A stretch of 24,059 nucleotides of DNA from Conus ventricosus (Eukaryota > Mollusca > Gastropoda > Neogastropoda > Conidae): the NCBI GenBank assembly GCA_018398815.1, contig JAFLJL010004232.1, positions 1 to 24,059 of the forward strand, read 5' to 3'. The notes below the pieces were generated by a model. The model saw only the letters and a program-made list of their open reading frames with translations. It did no database searches and was not told where the DNA came from. Position numbers and translations under genes: made by a program. Each line of letters begins with the position of its first letter. Within the stretch, counting starts at the first letter, position 1. Shown here one piece after another: positions 8,850-19,290 of the stretch.

Positions 8850-9680
8850 ACCACACACAACACGACACCAACACACACACAACAACACTCACTCACACAC
8901 ACACACCACACACACACACACACGAAGCTTACAATAAAACTTGTTCCAACTATTTCCAGTCATTAATAAGCGCAAGAAAAGTCCGCTTCTCACAATCAGC
9001 TGACCATGAAATCATGCACAATCAACTTTATAGTGATGCAGAGAATAATACATAAAAAAAAAATTCCAAGCCAAGAAATACATTTTAGAAATAAGCGTGC
9101 ACGACAGCACACACACAACACACACACACCACACACAGCTTACCCAGTTATTCTTTTATCTCTGTCACTGAATGACCACGGCACAAGAAGCTGTTGCTTC
9201 TAACCAACTGGCTGACAATGAAAATCCATGCACAATAAACCCTTTTAGTGTTACAGTGGACTAATACACATTACCATTTTTTTTATCCAGTTAGAATACA
9301 TGAATAAAAATGAAGCATTCCACCCCCCACCAAACACACACAGACACAGACTTACACCATTTTCATTTCAACAATATCTCAGTCACTGAATGACACAAGA
9401 AGCGTTGCTTGTACAAGCTGCTGACATTAAATCATGCACAAGAACTGTTGAAAGTAAAGAGGACATACATAATGAACATTTATTTTTCAATTAAGCACTG
9501 CATGTACATAAATAATCATTTGTCACACATACACACACCACACACACACACACACACACTCACACACACACACACACACACATACACAGAGAATTAGTGG
9601 AAAACACAGTAACTACACTCACACAAATAAACACACACACACACACACAACACACACACACACACAGCATGATCATGAGA
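8850..9680. repeat. Tandem repeat of ~210 bp carrying (CA)n tracts
   Basis: Three imperfect units can be lined up on the phrase tga(c)a-tgaaatc-atgcaca: 9001, 9213 and 9422, giving spacings of 212 and 209. Other shared phrases are gaatgac-cacaagaagc (9170, 9388) and taatacat/cattta after each core. Each unit begins with a CA run (8870-8924, 9103-9138, 9340-9352, 9521-9585, 9630-9665). The last units lose the unique part and become almost only CA. No coding potential is seen; the open frames here are low-complexity Thr/His repeats. Confidence 0.8.
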
Positions 9681-9719
9681 CACACATTGTAAGTATGTAA
9701 TTTATGTCACAAATTAGAC

Positions 9720-10150
9720 TTATAACTTCTTTTGTCTTGTACTCCTGGAGGTGCGCAATCAGGGCAATAACATGCACCCTATGGCTTGATTTCAACCCAA
9801 CACATGCAAAATTGAAACCATTCAACGGACAGTCTGGTTATCAATTGTACGAGCTCTCGTCCGAAACAAAATAGCAACCTGGGGCATTAAGCACCACGGG
9901 GCATTAGCTTTTCCAAGATAGGACAGTTTGGCTCTAATGACGAGGCCACCGCGCCGTCCCGTGGATGGTTGTGCAGGTTTTGAAAGAATATTAAAGCCAG
10001 AAAGAGTAAAGGTCTTCTGGCTTTGAATTTGGTTTCTTGAAGAGCCATGACGGAAGGTTTTAGAGACTGCACAGAAGCTGCAGCTCCTCGAAGTTGGATT
10101 TAGACCCCGGATATTCCATGGAATATTGTATTATCCAGGGTGCAGAGGGC
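9720..10150 (-). pseudogene. LINE ORF2, apurinic-type endonuclease N-terminus (truncated)
   Basis: Minus-strand reading gives SKSNFEELQLLCSL (about 10115-10070) followed by KPSVMALQETKFKARR (about 10063-10015). The Q-E-T is the metal-binding Glu block found at the start of LINE endonucleases. After a frameshift near 10010 comes STGRRGGLVIRAKLSYL (about 9970-9915), equivalent to the glycine-rich strand GG.. of the family. The frame then decays and ends in the CA repeat. The ORF2 start is blurred by a one-base loss in the first block. The enzyme would nick target DNA for target-primed reverse transcription. No RT domain remains. Confidence 0.72.
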
Positions 10151-10219
10151 GAAAAGGAGAGAGATCAGGTCATCTCCTCCTCAACGTCTGCGTCCAATGG
10201 AGAGAATTTATTATTTAGT

Positions 10220-11480
10220 TTAACTGGACGTGTGGTCTTTGGACCTGCTGGCAGACTTGCCCGCAGGGACAAAGGCCTGGATTTTGGAGTGGTGGAGTCT
10301 GGATTTGGGAGATGGTGGAGGTTTTTTCCTCATCTCCAACATCTCCACACGGGGAACTCCTTGCCCGCACGGCACTGGATAGGGGAGTTCGAGGCGGAAT
10401 TGCTGGTTTTTTAGTCTGCCAGCAGCAGATGTTGTAGACTGCTGGGCAGTCTGAGGGGTGGCAGATTTTTTGCCTCCACCAGGGGCAGTCACTTTGGGTT
10501 GAAAGGTGGTGGACCTGCTTCCACCAGAGTTGACAATTCTACCTTGAAATGTTTTGGAAAACGTAAAGTCATCAGTCTGACAGCAGACTGACCGAGTGGG
10601 AACTGTGTTCACCGTCTTTACGGCCGAAGCATATGAAGCTGTTGGAGTCTGACTGCCCACACCTGCTTGCGGGCTTAAAAAAAGGAGATCTTCTTTTCCG
10701 TTTTAATGCGTTGTATTGTGGATTCTTGAATCCAAAGAGGACAGTTTCTGGAAGAGGAGGGATGGTCGCCACGCAGTTAGCACAATGTGCCGGATCCTTG
10801 CACGGCCCAACGTGGGTCGCCTTGCAGCAACCACCGCACACCTCCTGCCCAGAACATCGGTCTCTGACATGGCCAAACCTCTGGCACCTGAAACACCTCA
10901 ACGGGGACGGCACATATAGCTGAACACGAACATTCAGGTAACCGACTTTGATGACCGGAGGCAGCACAGGGTTGCAGAAGGTCAGAAGAGGGTGTTGGTG
11001 GCCACTCTCTCTGAACCTTTCTTTCCCGACACCCTGCGCACCTCCGTCACACCCTGGGACGCCAGTTCTGTTTTGATCTCTGCTTCCGAGACACCTGCTA
11101 ACTCTCGACAGCGAATCACACCTTTTGACGAATTCAACTGTTTATGGGAGTCACCTGATCTCCCTATCCACTAGTTTTGTTGCTTTCAACAGCTGTTCAG
11201 ATTGTTCTGTGATCGACATTGAATAAGAAACGAACCATTCCTCAACCTTTTTATGCCCTAGGTTCACCTGCTATACCATGAAAGCCCTTTTGGATAGCAA
11301 AAGGGGCTCAGAGCTGAAAGGGGTCTTTCCTGCTCTGTCCCTTCCACCACGAGCCAGGAAGCCCAGAAACCTGTCCTCTGTCTTACCTCACTGTCAGAAT
11401 CACTGTCTGTTTCAAATTCCCCTGAAAAGGGGATACGCCTTCCTCTTCCTTTTGGGGGGTAGTTTTTTTGAAAAAGCCAT
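10220..11480 (-). pseudogene. LINE ORF1, gag-like protein with CCHC zinc knuckles
   Basis: The likely start is the ATG at 11480 (MAFSKKLPPKRKRKAYPLF), basic and followed by an acidic Asp/Ser run after a frameshift near 11420. The RNA-binding core begins with GVIRCRELAGVSEAEIKTEL (about 11122-11063). VIKVGYLNVRVQLYVPSPLR (about 10957-10898) leads into knuckles RCFRCQRFGHVRDRC (10900-10856), VCGGCCKATHVGPC (10848-10807) and a third CANC.. knuckle that shifts frame near 10768. The Ser/Pro/Lys-rich C-terminus (10660-10220) ends at TAA, 10220-10222. It would coat LINE RNA and chaperone it during integration. I recognise the core from mollusc LINEs. Frameshifts near 11420, 11150, 10768 and 10650 make it non-functional as read. 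Confidence 0.82.
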
Positions 11481-12179
11481 TTTTTGTTTATTGTGTTTCA
11501 TCCTCCCTTACCCACCCACCTTGGAGTCCAACTAAGGGGCCAGGGCCAAGAAACCAATGTCTTGACCCCTTCCAGGCTTCGGGAGAGACATACGACAAAC
11601 AGAAGCCACCAACCCTATCCCCCTGATCATGCTCAACTCCCGGGAACAGAGAGCTGAGCACTGCAGGGGTTACTTGGCCAGCAGGGGAACTGTCTGTCTT
11701 GACCCAACCCCAAGAAGGGGAGCCGATTAGTACACCCGGGCCAAGTGTACTCCCTGTCTAGGAGAGGGCCGAGCCAAAGTGATGGGTTGAGAGCACTGGG
11801 CCCTCTCAATCACCAGGATCTCATTCCCCTCCGACACAGGGCGCACCGCACGGCAAACGCGGCGGATCTTAAGGAGACCACAGAGAGAAAAGGAGTATGG
11901 AAAAGAAGACTTGAAGGGGAGACGAAGATAGAAAAGGGATAAATAAGGAAGGCAGAAAACAAGAAAAGGAGAAAGGCGGGTTACTCTTAGTCAGGATCCT
12001 CACCCTTAGCCTATCTGACATGGGAAGCCTACCAGGGGCAATCAACTTCTTACCACGTTTCGCTTAGGCCATACAACATCTACACCTCTCAGGCCTACAA
12101 GCAGTGTGAAAAAACCTAGCCTATCTCCCAAGTATTGATGCCCTGCCAGCAAAGCCTAAGGGATCATGGACCGCGCAAG
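11481..12179 (-). other. LINE 5' UTR
   Basis: No gene fits between ORF1 and the structured 5' end. The stretch is moderately GC-rich, with a purine-rich part on the plus strand (11876-11990). A short pair of C-rich/G-rich runs (11707-11720) may pair locally. It would hold an internal promoter of the LINE, but I see no specific element I can name. Confidence 0.5.
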
Positions 12180-12216
12180 CCCTCCGACCACGACAAGGTC
12201 GCAACCCCCGGAGGGG
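12180..12216 (-). promoter_or_regulatory. Structured 5' end of the LINE: nested hairpin
   Basis: On the minus strand, CCCTCCG (12215-12209) can pair with CGGAGGG (12186-12180). Inside, GACC (about 12199-12196) pairs with GGTC (about 12188-12185, sharing bases with the outer arm) around TTGTCGT. Such GC-rich structures mark the 5' ends of several LINE families, some as self-cleaving ribozymes; whether this one is a ribozyme cannot be decided by eye. The 34-bp minisatellite begins immediately outside it, so 12216 is probably the element end. Confidence 0.5.
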
Positions 12217-12660
12217 TGCCTGAGGACTGGTGGGCAAACAATGCCCTGTATGCCTGAGGATGGTGGGCAAACAATGCCCTGTATGTCTGAGGATTGGTGG
12301 GCAAACAATGCCTGTATGCCTGAGGATGGTGGGCAAACAATGCCCTGTATGTATGAGGACTGGTGGGCAAACATGCCCTGTATGCCTGGGATGGTGGGCA
12401 AACAAGCCCTGATGCCTGAGGACTGGTGCAAACAATGCCCCGTATGCCTGAGGGCTGGTGGCAAACAATGCCCTGTATGCCTGAAGTGGGGAAACCTGTT
12501 CTAGGACGGGGAAACAATGCCCTGTATGCCTGAGGACTGGTGGGCAAACAATGCCTGTATGCCTGAGGACTGTTGGCAAACAGCCCTGTATGCCTGAGGA
12601 CTGGTGGGCAAACAAGCCTGTAACCCGAGACTGGTCGCAAACAATGTATCTGAGATGGGC
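12217..12660. repeat. 34-bp minisatellite, about 13 units
   Basis: The unit is tgaggactggtgggcaaaca followed by atgccctgtatgcc. Complete or near-complete units start at about 12221, 12255, 12288, 12321, 12354, 12387, 12416, 12448, 12530, 12563 and 12594. A diverged stretch lies at 12482-12520, and the last unit decays after 12625. Most differences are one-base losses, so unit lengths run from 29 to 34. The long open frames across it, on both strands, are translations of the repeat and not genes. Confidence 0.93.
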
Positions 12661-12750
12661 TCCCCCCTGCCTGAGCTGGCGAAAATAGGGGGGACCAGGA
12701 GGGGCTTATTTGGGGTGAACAGGTGCACTGGAGGGATGTGTGCAAACCCA
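12661..12750. other. Short unassigned spacer
   Basis: About 90 bases of G-rich unique sequence lie between the minisatellite and composite copy 2. No feature is seen. Confidence 0.5.
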
Positions 12751-12759
12751 AGAACAAGC

Positions 12760-13670
12760 CTTCTTTTCATTTTCATGGTCTCGCGAACAGAGTCGGTCTC
12801 AACCCTTTGGGCTTTGGGCCACGGGATGGATGACTTTTTCTTGGGGCTTTTTGTTTTTTTTACTGCTTGAAAAATTTTTACGGCTCAAAATTTTTATTTC
12901 GTTTTTTCCGACCTTCTGTTCATTGCCTCCAAAAGGGATTTCTTTAAATTGTAGTTTATTTTTGGCCTATCTGGAGTCGATCAGAAGGCAGCTGTATAAA
13001 CCATGCCAACACAAAGTCTACTTTCGTTTTGCGTATTGTAAAACTTTTTGGTCCCTTTTTAATACTTAAAGGGCAAACAACTTAGAATTAAGGCTCCTAA
13101 AAATTTTGCTAAATTTTGTTTTTGTGCATCAAACCATAAAAGGGATCAGTTATGCTGATCCGTTTTGTTTCGAGCCAGCAAACACCAAACAAAAGTACGA
13201 ACAGATCTTTTATTCGTTCTTTTCCGCTTTACAGGCCCTTAAAAGTGTCTAAGTAAATGTTGCCCATGCGTTTTAGGGCTCTTCTCTATGGACCCGAGGT
13301 AAACGTTGTCCCTGAAGAGAAAGATTGTGGGAGGTTCCAGCCCTACTAACTTCGGGTGACGCCCCAAAAAAAAGGGGGTCCTAAGCCATGTTTAAGACCA
13401 ACTTTTGTCTAAATCTGCCCTTAAACATTAAATTGAATTCGTTCAGATCCTTTCAAAAGCCTTCCCATTCATTCTGTTCTGAAGGGATTAACGGTTTGTC
13501 ATTTGAAATGGTGCTTGCAGTCATCAAAAAACGTCTGAAGTGAAAAAAAAAAGAAATCTGTACACAGACCTCACCAAAGGACAGGATATTTAAATGATCC
13601 ATACACACTCCACACCCAGGAGCAAAAAAACACAGCAACTTTAACGTTCTGGTAAAACTCATCGGATGAC
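12760..13670 (-). pseudogene. Second copy of the unrecognised coding-like block
   Basis: This is the degraded counterpart of 2083-2990. Landmarks shared with copy 1 include ggatggatgac (12825), gaacagatc-tttattcgttct (13199) and gacaggatatttaaatgatcc (13580). No open frame longer than about 60 codons follows the proposed gene, so the coding signal seen in copy 1 is mostly lost. The coding status of the block rests on copy 1. Confidence 0.4.
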
Positions 13671-15302
13671 TAAACCCCAAAAAAGGGGTCGCACTCGATA
13701 TAAAGAAGTTAAAAGCAAGGCCAAATTCAGGCCCGGGAACAGAAAATATCGGGAATTTAAAAAATAAAAATCGCAATATGCAGTTTTCCAAAACGTCGTA
13801 TCAATTTTTTTTTTAAATGAGATTGCATTTGTGGCAACTGATGGCACCCCAGTGACTTCCACATCGACAGAACTAGATAAAATAAAATTAAGGGCTGTCA
13901 ATAGAAATTGATGCAGGTAGGGTAAAAGAAGACCGCCACTCCGGGTGCTACTTTTTTTAAATACAGTTTTTCCTTTGGAAAATCAATTTTTTAGTCTCCC
14001 TTAAGAAATTTTAAAATTTTGTAAAAGCTTTTCTCTCTTCAAAGGGGTTTCCATTCAAATTTTCCTCATGTTTTTTCCTATATTCCCTTTTTTCTCTGAT
14101 GGGTTCCCTTTACGAACCGGCTGCCTCTTCTGAATCTTTTCGGGGTTATCAATGTCTTTTAGATGGAAAGGGACCCAAACTGAAAAACCATATTCCCAGA
14201 ACGGTCTAACCTTTTTTTGTAGCATAAACTTTAACCTTTTTGGGGGGCAGTCATTGATATTCCTTATAAAAAAGCAAAGTTATTTGCTTTCTTACTACAA
14301 AATTTGTAGTGTTTTTTTCCATTTGAGACGACTACTAAATCACCCCAAAATATTTTGCACATTTTTTTTTTAAGAATAGTATTATGGATAGAAAATCTAC
14401 TAATTGAGGGCGTTTGTTACATATACGCAACACGGGCACTTTTGGGGGATGAAATTCCATTTTCCAAGTTCTTTTCCCACCATAAAGCCTTTAAAACTTC
14501 TTGTAAATGCGTTACTTTCTTGCTTCTGATTGTTCTTTTTAAACAAAAGCTGTCATCGCAAAAGCCTTAAGTAGTTCCAGGAGAGAATTTCTACTTATGT
14601 CATTTATAAAAATTAAAAAAAACAAGGCCCCAGAACTTTTCCCCTGTGGTAAAACCTCAAAGACGGGTTTTTACAAGGGGTTTACGACCCTTCCACAAAA
14701 ATTTTCTGCGTTCCCCCAAAACGGGAATGATCACCCCATTTTAGCAAGAACCACCAAGCCGATGTTTTCTAATTAACAGCAGGCCCTCAGGTCAACCTTA
14801 TAAAAGGGCTTAGAAAAGTCAAATAAAATTGCATCTATTTCGTCTTTTTATTAAAATCTTTAAAGTTGTTATAAGTTAAATCTCACAACTCCTTCGCTGT
14901 CTAAAACCTCCTGGGCATTTTTTTTAAAAAAAAGTCAATTTGCAAGAACCCAAATATGCTACAAAAATTTGTTTCAGAGTTTAGTTTAAATGGATTAAGA
15001 GATACAGGTCTATAGTTCTCTGCTTTTTTTTTGTCACCCTTTTTGAATAAGGGAACAATGCCGCATCTCGCCCCATCAGGTATTACTCCCTGGCAGTGAA
15101 GCGGGTAAAGTAGTTGGTAAAACCCCTCACTCAATTCTTTGGGCACATAATTTTAAGAGCTTGCCAGGAACCCCACGGGACCAGACTTTGTTTTCATTGA
15201 TGTTGGTCAAAATTTTTAAAAACCCGCTTGTTTACTTTGAGTTTTGCATTTCAGGGAGTTTATCATCACCCTTTTATCTAACTTAAATTAAAAGGGTTTT
15301 GG
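13671..15302 (-). mobile_element. LINE RT and C-terminal domain, copy 2 (3' part)
   Basis: Same family as 3683-5470. On the minus strand the RT block VIPDGARCGIVPLFKKGDKK (15092-15033) continues in frame to AENYRPVSLN, the best-preserved example of that motif in the window. The terminal block VATNAISFKKKIDTTF (about 13840-13793) matches copies 1 and 3. The FADD region (about 14548-14562) has lost bases. Frameshifts are spread throughout. It is separated from its 5' continuation (16180-16440) by the inserted plus-strand LINE. Confidence 0.85.
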
Positions 15303-16150
15303 GGATTTGAGAAAACTGAACTACACAGCGAGGGAACAAACACCAACCTGTGACAAATTCATGGACCACTTTGGAATTGTGACCTCAAAAAAAACCCTTG
15401 GGGTCACACCCAAAGACGCCCAAAAAATGGGACCCCAATTGAGACGATCACGCAAAAGCCAAAAACCCTCGGCTTCCTTCGACAAACCTCAAAATCAAAA
15501 ACACGAATATAAAGAAACGCAACAAAACCCCTTTTTCGACCGTTTTTTGAGTACGCTCATGTTTTTTGGGCCCCCCAACCAAAACGAGACCAGGAGTTGA
15601 AAAGATCCAGCGTAAGCACCAGAGGGTCCACACGCCCAGCCCAAACAACCATTTAGATGAAATCCTACTTTTCTCTGAAGGGGGCCCACATTAGGAAACG
15701 AAGACAAAATGCAAGACGGGAAATGAGTATAAATTCCACCACAGTCTTTGACATAAAATTCCAAAACCTGCCTGGAAATCCCAACCAGAAGAATTTCAAG
15801 AAAAAACAACACTGCACTACACATCCCACAATGCAGGACAGACACCTCAAATTCATTTTTCCCCAAAGACCATCCCAGAGGGAAAACCATTACCAGAGGT
15901 TGTTACAGCGGAGACCCGGGACCGCTTCAGTCCAGACTCGCCTCCATCAATAAACCAACGACAACACCCCAGCCCCCCCCCCCCCCCCCCCTCCCCGCCT
16001 CCCCGCACCCCCCCCTCCCCCCCCCCCCCCCCCCCCCCCACTTCCTCTAAACACCACTCCCTCCTCCCCACCCACCCCTTAGCTGAAATCAAAATTATGT
16101 CTGACAAACACAGCGAAATTTTCCAAACCCCCAAGTATACACAGAGTCAT
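15303..16150 (+). mobile_element. 5'-truncated plus-strand LINE tail nested in LINE copy 2
   Basis: Partner of 5471-6445. It begins at the same point of the host LINE (ggatttgagaaaactgaac, shared with copy 1) and contains the equivalent thumb and C-terminal coding blocks in decayed form (for example RQNARREM near 15702-15726 and the FRSRLAS-like end near 15930). A pure C tract follows (15971-16039) and then the shared tail aaatcaaaattatgtctgacaaacacagcg. Host LINE sequence is found on both sides, so it is a true nested insertion. Confidence 0.87.
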
Positions 16151-16440
16151 AGCAAATGATTTGGTCTTGAACGGGAGAAGAAAAAGAAAATGCTTGTTTA
16201 AAAATTTTGCTTTCCCTTCGGGGTCCTGTATGGGTTTTATCTGGTTGCTCAGGCGGAACCCAAAAAAAAAGTTGTCCTGTCTCTTACTCCTTATGAAAAA
16301 CCATAATTTCTTGTTTTGATGATCACCTCGGAAATCCAAATTAACAAAATTGGAGTGAGCAACCCTACTTTCTCTTTGACACCTTCTTTTAAAAAAATTT
16401 AACCTAACCAGTAATCTTAAAATACTCTTTTTTTTTTTTA
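16151..16440 (-). mobile_element. LINE copy 2, 5' continuation (linker before RT)
   Basis: The minus-strand frame 16339-16079 contains RLSNQIKPIQDPEGKAKFLN (about 16258-16199), typical of the linker between endonuclease and RT (a P..D.EG.. block). The same block appears in copy 3 near 18815-18780, and flanking sequence (gatgatcacctc/gatgacacctcc; gagtgagcaa) matches to about 16400. Upstream, homology to copy 3 fades, so the endonuclease is missing. Confidence 0.75.
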
Positions 16441-16833
16441 AATTTTCACTCGAGAATTAAAATTTTGCACACGGAAGTTAACAAAAAAATCCGAAAGGAA
16501 ACACAGACTTACGTTATCGCCTTCCCTCTCTCTTTGCTTTTGGGTCTAATTCTTAAGGGAAGAATTAAACCATACAAAAGGGGAAACAACTGGGCTCAAA
16601 ATTGCCCAAAGTGGGTTCCAGTATACAGCACATAAAAGCCAAATTTTTACACGCTGGGGGGTCTGTTGAGTCCGAATATTTTTTAATTCTCCCCTTCGTT
16701 CTTTTCCTACAAATTTTTTTTCGTAATGCACCAAAATCATCAGGTTGTTTTTCTAAGGTACTGAAAGGCTTGCACTCAGAGAGAGAGAGAGAGAGAGAAA
16801 AGAGAAGAGAGAGAGGAGGAGAAAGAGAGAGAG

Positions 16834-16867
<34 letters not shown>

Positions 16868-17027
16868 AAACAACAAACGAACGAACGAACAAAACGAACG
16901 AACAAAATGTTGTTTAAGGGGGAAAAAAAAAAGCACCATCAGGGGTTTTTTTTCCACCAGCCCCAAACAATAAAAACATGAAGAAAAAAGCATCAACTGC
17001 ATAAAACTCAAAAACAACAATGAAAAC
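16441..17027. other. Unassigned sequence with (GA)n and (AACG)n microsatellites
   Basis: No gene is supported. 16441-16765 is unique sequence with no motif I recognise. A (GA)n tract spans about 16776-16868, followed by acgaacgaacgaac-type repeats (16876-16908). Long open frames on both strands across it are low-complexity artefacts. Copy 3 of the LINE starts near 17028. Confidence 0.6.
16776..16908. repeat. (GA)n and (AACG)n microsatellites
   Basis: About 90 bases of gaga with scattered A and G interruptions, then about eight acga/aacg units. The polypurine strand is the plus strand. Confidence 0.93.
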
Positions 17028-18750
17028 AGGGCTTCTTTTTTCTTCCTCTTCCTAAAATACGGGTTCCTAAAAAACGAGTAGTCCCAGCGCGCTTTTTTAA
17101 AATAAAATAAAAAACAAAAAAGTGCGACCAGACGGCCCCTGAAAAATTTTGGGGCAAAAAGGGTCGCACCGATTTTCAAGAAGTTAAAAGCAATGGCCAA
17201 TTCAGGCCCGTTAACATAAAATACGGGGGAATAAAAAATAGAAAAACATCAATATCAATCCAAAACGTTGTATACATTTGTTTTTTAAAAGAGATTGCAT
17301 TTGGGGCAACTTGATGGCACCCGCAGTGGCCCACAGCCAAAACAGAAGGGGGAAAAAAGAATGAAGTCCTGTCAAATTTGATGCGGTAGGTAAACACGCC
17401 CCGCCACCCTGGTGCTACTTTTATTCAATACTAGTTGTTCCTTTGAAATCAATTACTTAGCTCTCCCTTAAAAAAGGTGTTAAATTTAAATAAAACCTTC
17501 TCTCTTCAAAGGTTTCCATTCTAATTTCCCATTTTCCTTCCCTAAAACCCCTTTTTCTCTGATGGGGTTTTCCCTTTTACAACCGGCTGCTCTCTTCGAA
17601 TCTTTTTAAAGTATCAAGTCCTTTAGATGGTAAGGACCCAAACGAGCAACCATTTTGACTGTCTAACCAGTTTTTTGTACAGTCGTTTTTAAACCTTTGG
17701 GGGCATCATTGATTTTCCTGGAAAGAAAGCAAGAGTTTTTCTTTCTTACATACAATTTTGAAAAATGTTCTTTCCTTGAACGACTATCTATAATTACCCT
17801 AAAATTTTGCACTTATTTTTTTAAGAATATATTTTGGAAAATAATCGATCAAATTTATGACTTTTTGTTCATATACCAACACTTGGCACTTTGAGGAGAA
17901 ATTCCTTTTCCAATTTCTTTCCCACCTTGTAAACTTTTTAGATCTTCTTTAAATGCGTGTATCATTCTTGCTTCGATTTTTCTATATACTAAACGTTTAT
18001 CTGCAAAAGCCTTATAGTATTCCAGGGGGAGGATTTCTACTTATTCATTATAAAATTAAGAAAAAAAAGGGGCCCCCGAACAGTTCCCTGTGGGAAAAAA
18101 CTGACAAACTGTTTACAAAGGGGTGAGCCCTTCCCCAACACCCTTTTTGCGTTCTCCCAACGAGGAATGATCTAGCCCATTTTAGCAAAGAACCGCCAAA
18201 GCCAATGTGTTCTAATTTAAGCAGCAGGCCCTCATGGTCAAACCCATCAAAGGCTTTTGAAAAAACAATAAAATTTCATCTATTTGCTGTCTGTTGTTAA
18301 GACATTACTAAAATCTTAAGAGTTGTTAAAGTTAGTCCCAACTCCTTCCTTTCTAAAACCCCTGGGCTTATTTAAGAAATCAATTTGTCCAAAAAAGGGC
18401 CATTTTTCTACATATATTTTGGTTCAAAATAATTTAGCTGATATGGATGAAGAGAACAGGCAAGTTCTCTGCTTTTGTTTTGTCACCCTTTTTAAATAAG
18501 GAACAATGCCCATCTCGCCACTCATCAAATTACTCCCTGGTCCATGAACGGGAAAGTAATTGGCATACCTCACTCAATTTATTTGGGACTAATTTTTAAG
18601 AGCTGCCGGAACGGCCATCGGGGCCAGTAGCTTTGTTTTCATTGATATTGGGCATAACTTTTAAAAAAACCCCGCTTTTTTACTTTGATTTTGCATTTCA
18701 GGGGGTTTACATCACCTTTACTAACGTTTTAAAGGTTTTTGGGATTTAAA
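17028..18750 (-). mobile_element. LINE copy 3, RT and C-terminal domain
   Basis: Homologous to 3683-5470. Minus-strand blocks in coding order: KATGPDG (about 18640-18620), a VPLF-like block with GDK remnants (about 18510-18480), AFDGFDHEGLLLKLEHIGFG (about 18263-18204), LLKWARSFLVGR (about 18195-18160), and the thumb and terminal block PNAISFKKQMYTTFW (about 17305-17262). The FADD position (about 17997-18010) is altered. The reading frame is broken many times. The site where copies 1 and 2 carry the nested LINE (about 18740-18760) is uninterrupted here and runs straight into the linker. Confidence 0.85.
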
Positions 18751-19290
18751 AAAGAACAAAAATGCTTTTTTTAGTAATTTCTTTCCCTTTAGGGTCCTGA
18801 ATAGGTTATTCTGGTTATTTCCAGGCGGAATCCCCAAAGTTTCCCGTCCTTACCCATTGACCATAAAATTTTTGTTTTGATGACACCTCCGAAATCATCA
18901 ATTTAAAATAATTTGAGTGAGCAATCACATTTTCTCTGACACCTTTTCTTTAAAAGTTTTTACCAACCATAACTTTTTGAAAAGGAGTAGTTTTAATTTC
19001 TTAAAAAAACGTGTTTTCCTTCTCAACAAACGTTTTGTTTTAGTATAACCAGGCGGGTTCTTGCTTTAAAATTTTTTTATAGTATGTTTGCATCCTAATA
19101 AAATTTCCAAATTAGTTTTTATACACTTTTCCCAAAGATCCGACATTACTTTAACCTATGGGACCCAAAAAAAGAACGAAATTATAATCCCGCCAATTTT
19201 TTGGGAAATCGCTTGTTTCCCGAGTCTGAGGACTTTAGGGGTTTTCTTCGAAAGGGTTGAAAATACTCCTAAAAGAACTATGTCATGATC
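18751..19290 (-). mobile_element. LINE copy 3, linker between endonuclease and RT
   Basis: The block PIQDPKGKEITK (about 18815-18780) matches PIQDPEGK in copy 2. Upstream (18900-19290) the frames are broken but keep Lys/Phe-rich coding-like composition. No catalytic residues are expected in this part. Confidence 0.65.

Larger units (their letters stand above)
9690..12216 (-). mobile_element. LINE retrotransposon with gag-like ORF1 and start of ORF2 (I/Jockey-like), 3' part missing
   Basis: In minus-strand order: a structured 5' end (12216-12180), a 5' UTR of about 700 bases, ORF1 with three zinc knuckles (11480-10220), and the first ~140 codons of the ORF2 endonuclease (about 10150-9720). 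RT and 3' end are missing; the sequence passes directly into CA repeats near 9680. Base composition is more GC-rich than its surroundings, and the sequence is cleaner than 12.7-22 kb. It is unrelated to the other LINE copies in the window by order and motifs. It could be an older insertion cut by growth of the satellite, or one joined to it by deletion. Confidence 0.83.
12751..16150. repeat. Composite repeat, copy 2
   Basis: It matches 2051-6445 from the cttttcat...catggtc start to the cccccaagtata end, with the same order of parts. It lacks the equivalent of 2990-3785 (junction about 13672). Compared with copy 1 it has many single-base losses and longer homopolymers. To its right the minus-strand LINE resumes (16180-16400), which copy 1 lacks. 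Confidence 0.85.

Noticed and set aside
8870..9665. CRISPR-like array
   Set aside because: The repeated parts are CA microsatellite and a 210-bp unit, not short direct repeats with unique spacers, and the context is eukaryotic.
10094..10414. Plus-strand frame of 106 codons
   Set aside because: Antisense of LINE ORF1/ORF2, which have recognisable zinc knuckles and an endonuclease block on the minus strand.
12121..12776. Long overlapping open frames on both strands, up to 197 codons
   Set aside because: They are translations of the 34-bp minisatellite, whose unit length lets several frames stay open; no non-repeat coding content.
13453..13901. Minus-strand frames of 112 and 80 codons as a new gene
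   Set aside because: The 80-codon frame contains the terminal LINE block shared by three copies; the other is a shifted reading of the LINE tail and the repeat block.
16565..17200. 211-codon minus-strand frame rich in Phe, Leu and Ser
   Set aside because: It crosses the GA microsatellite and homopolymer runs and has no family resemblance.
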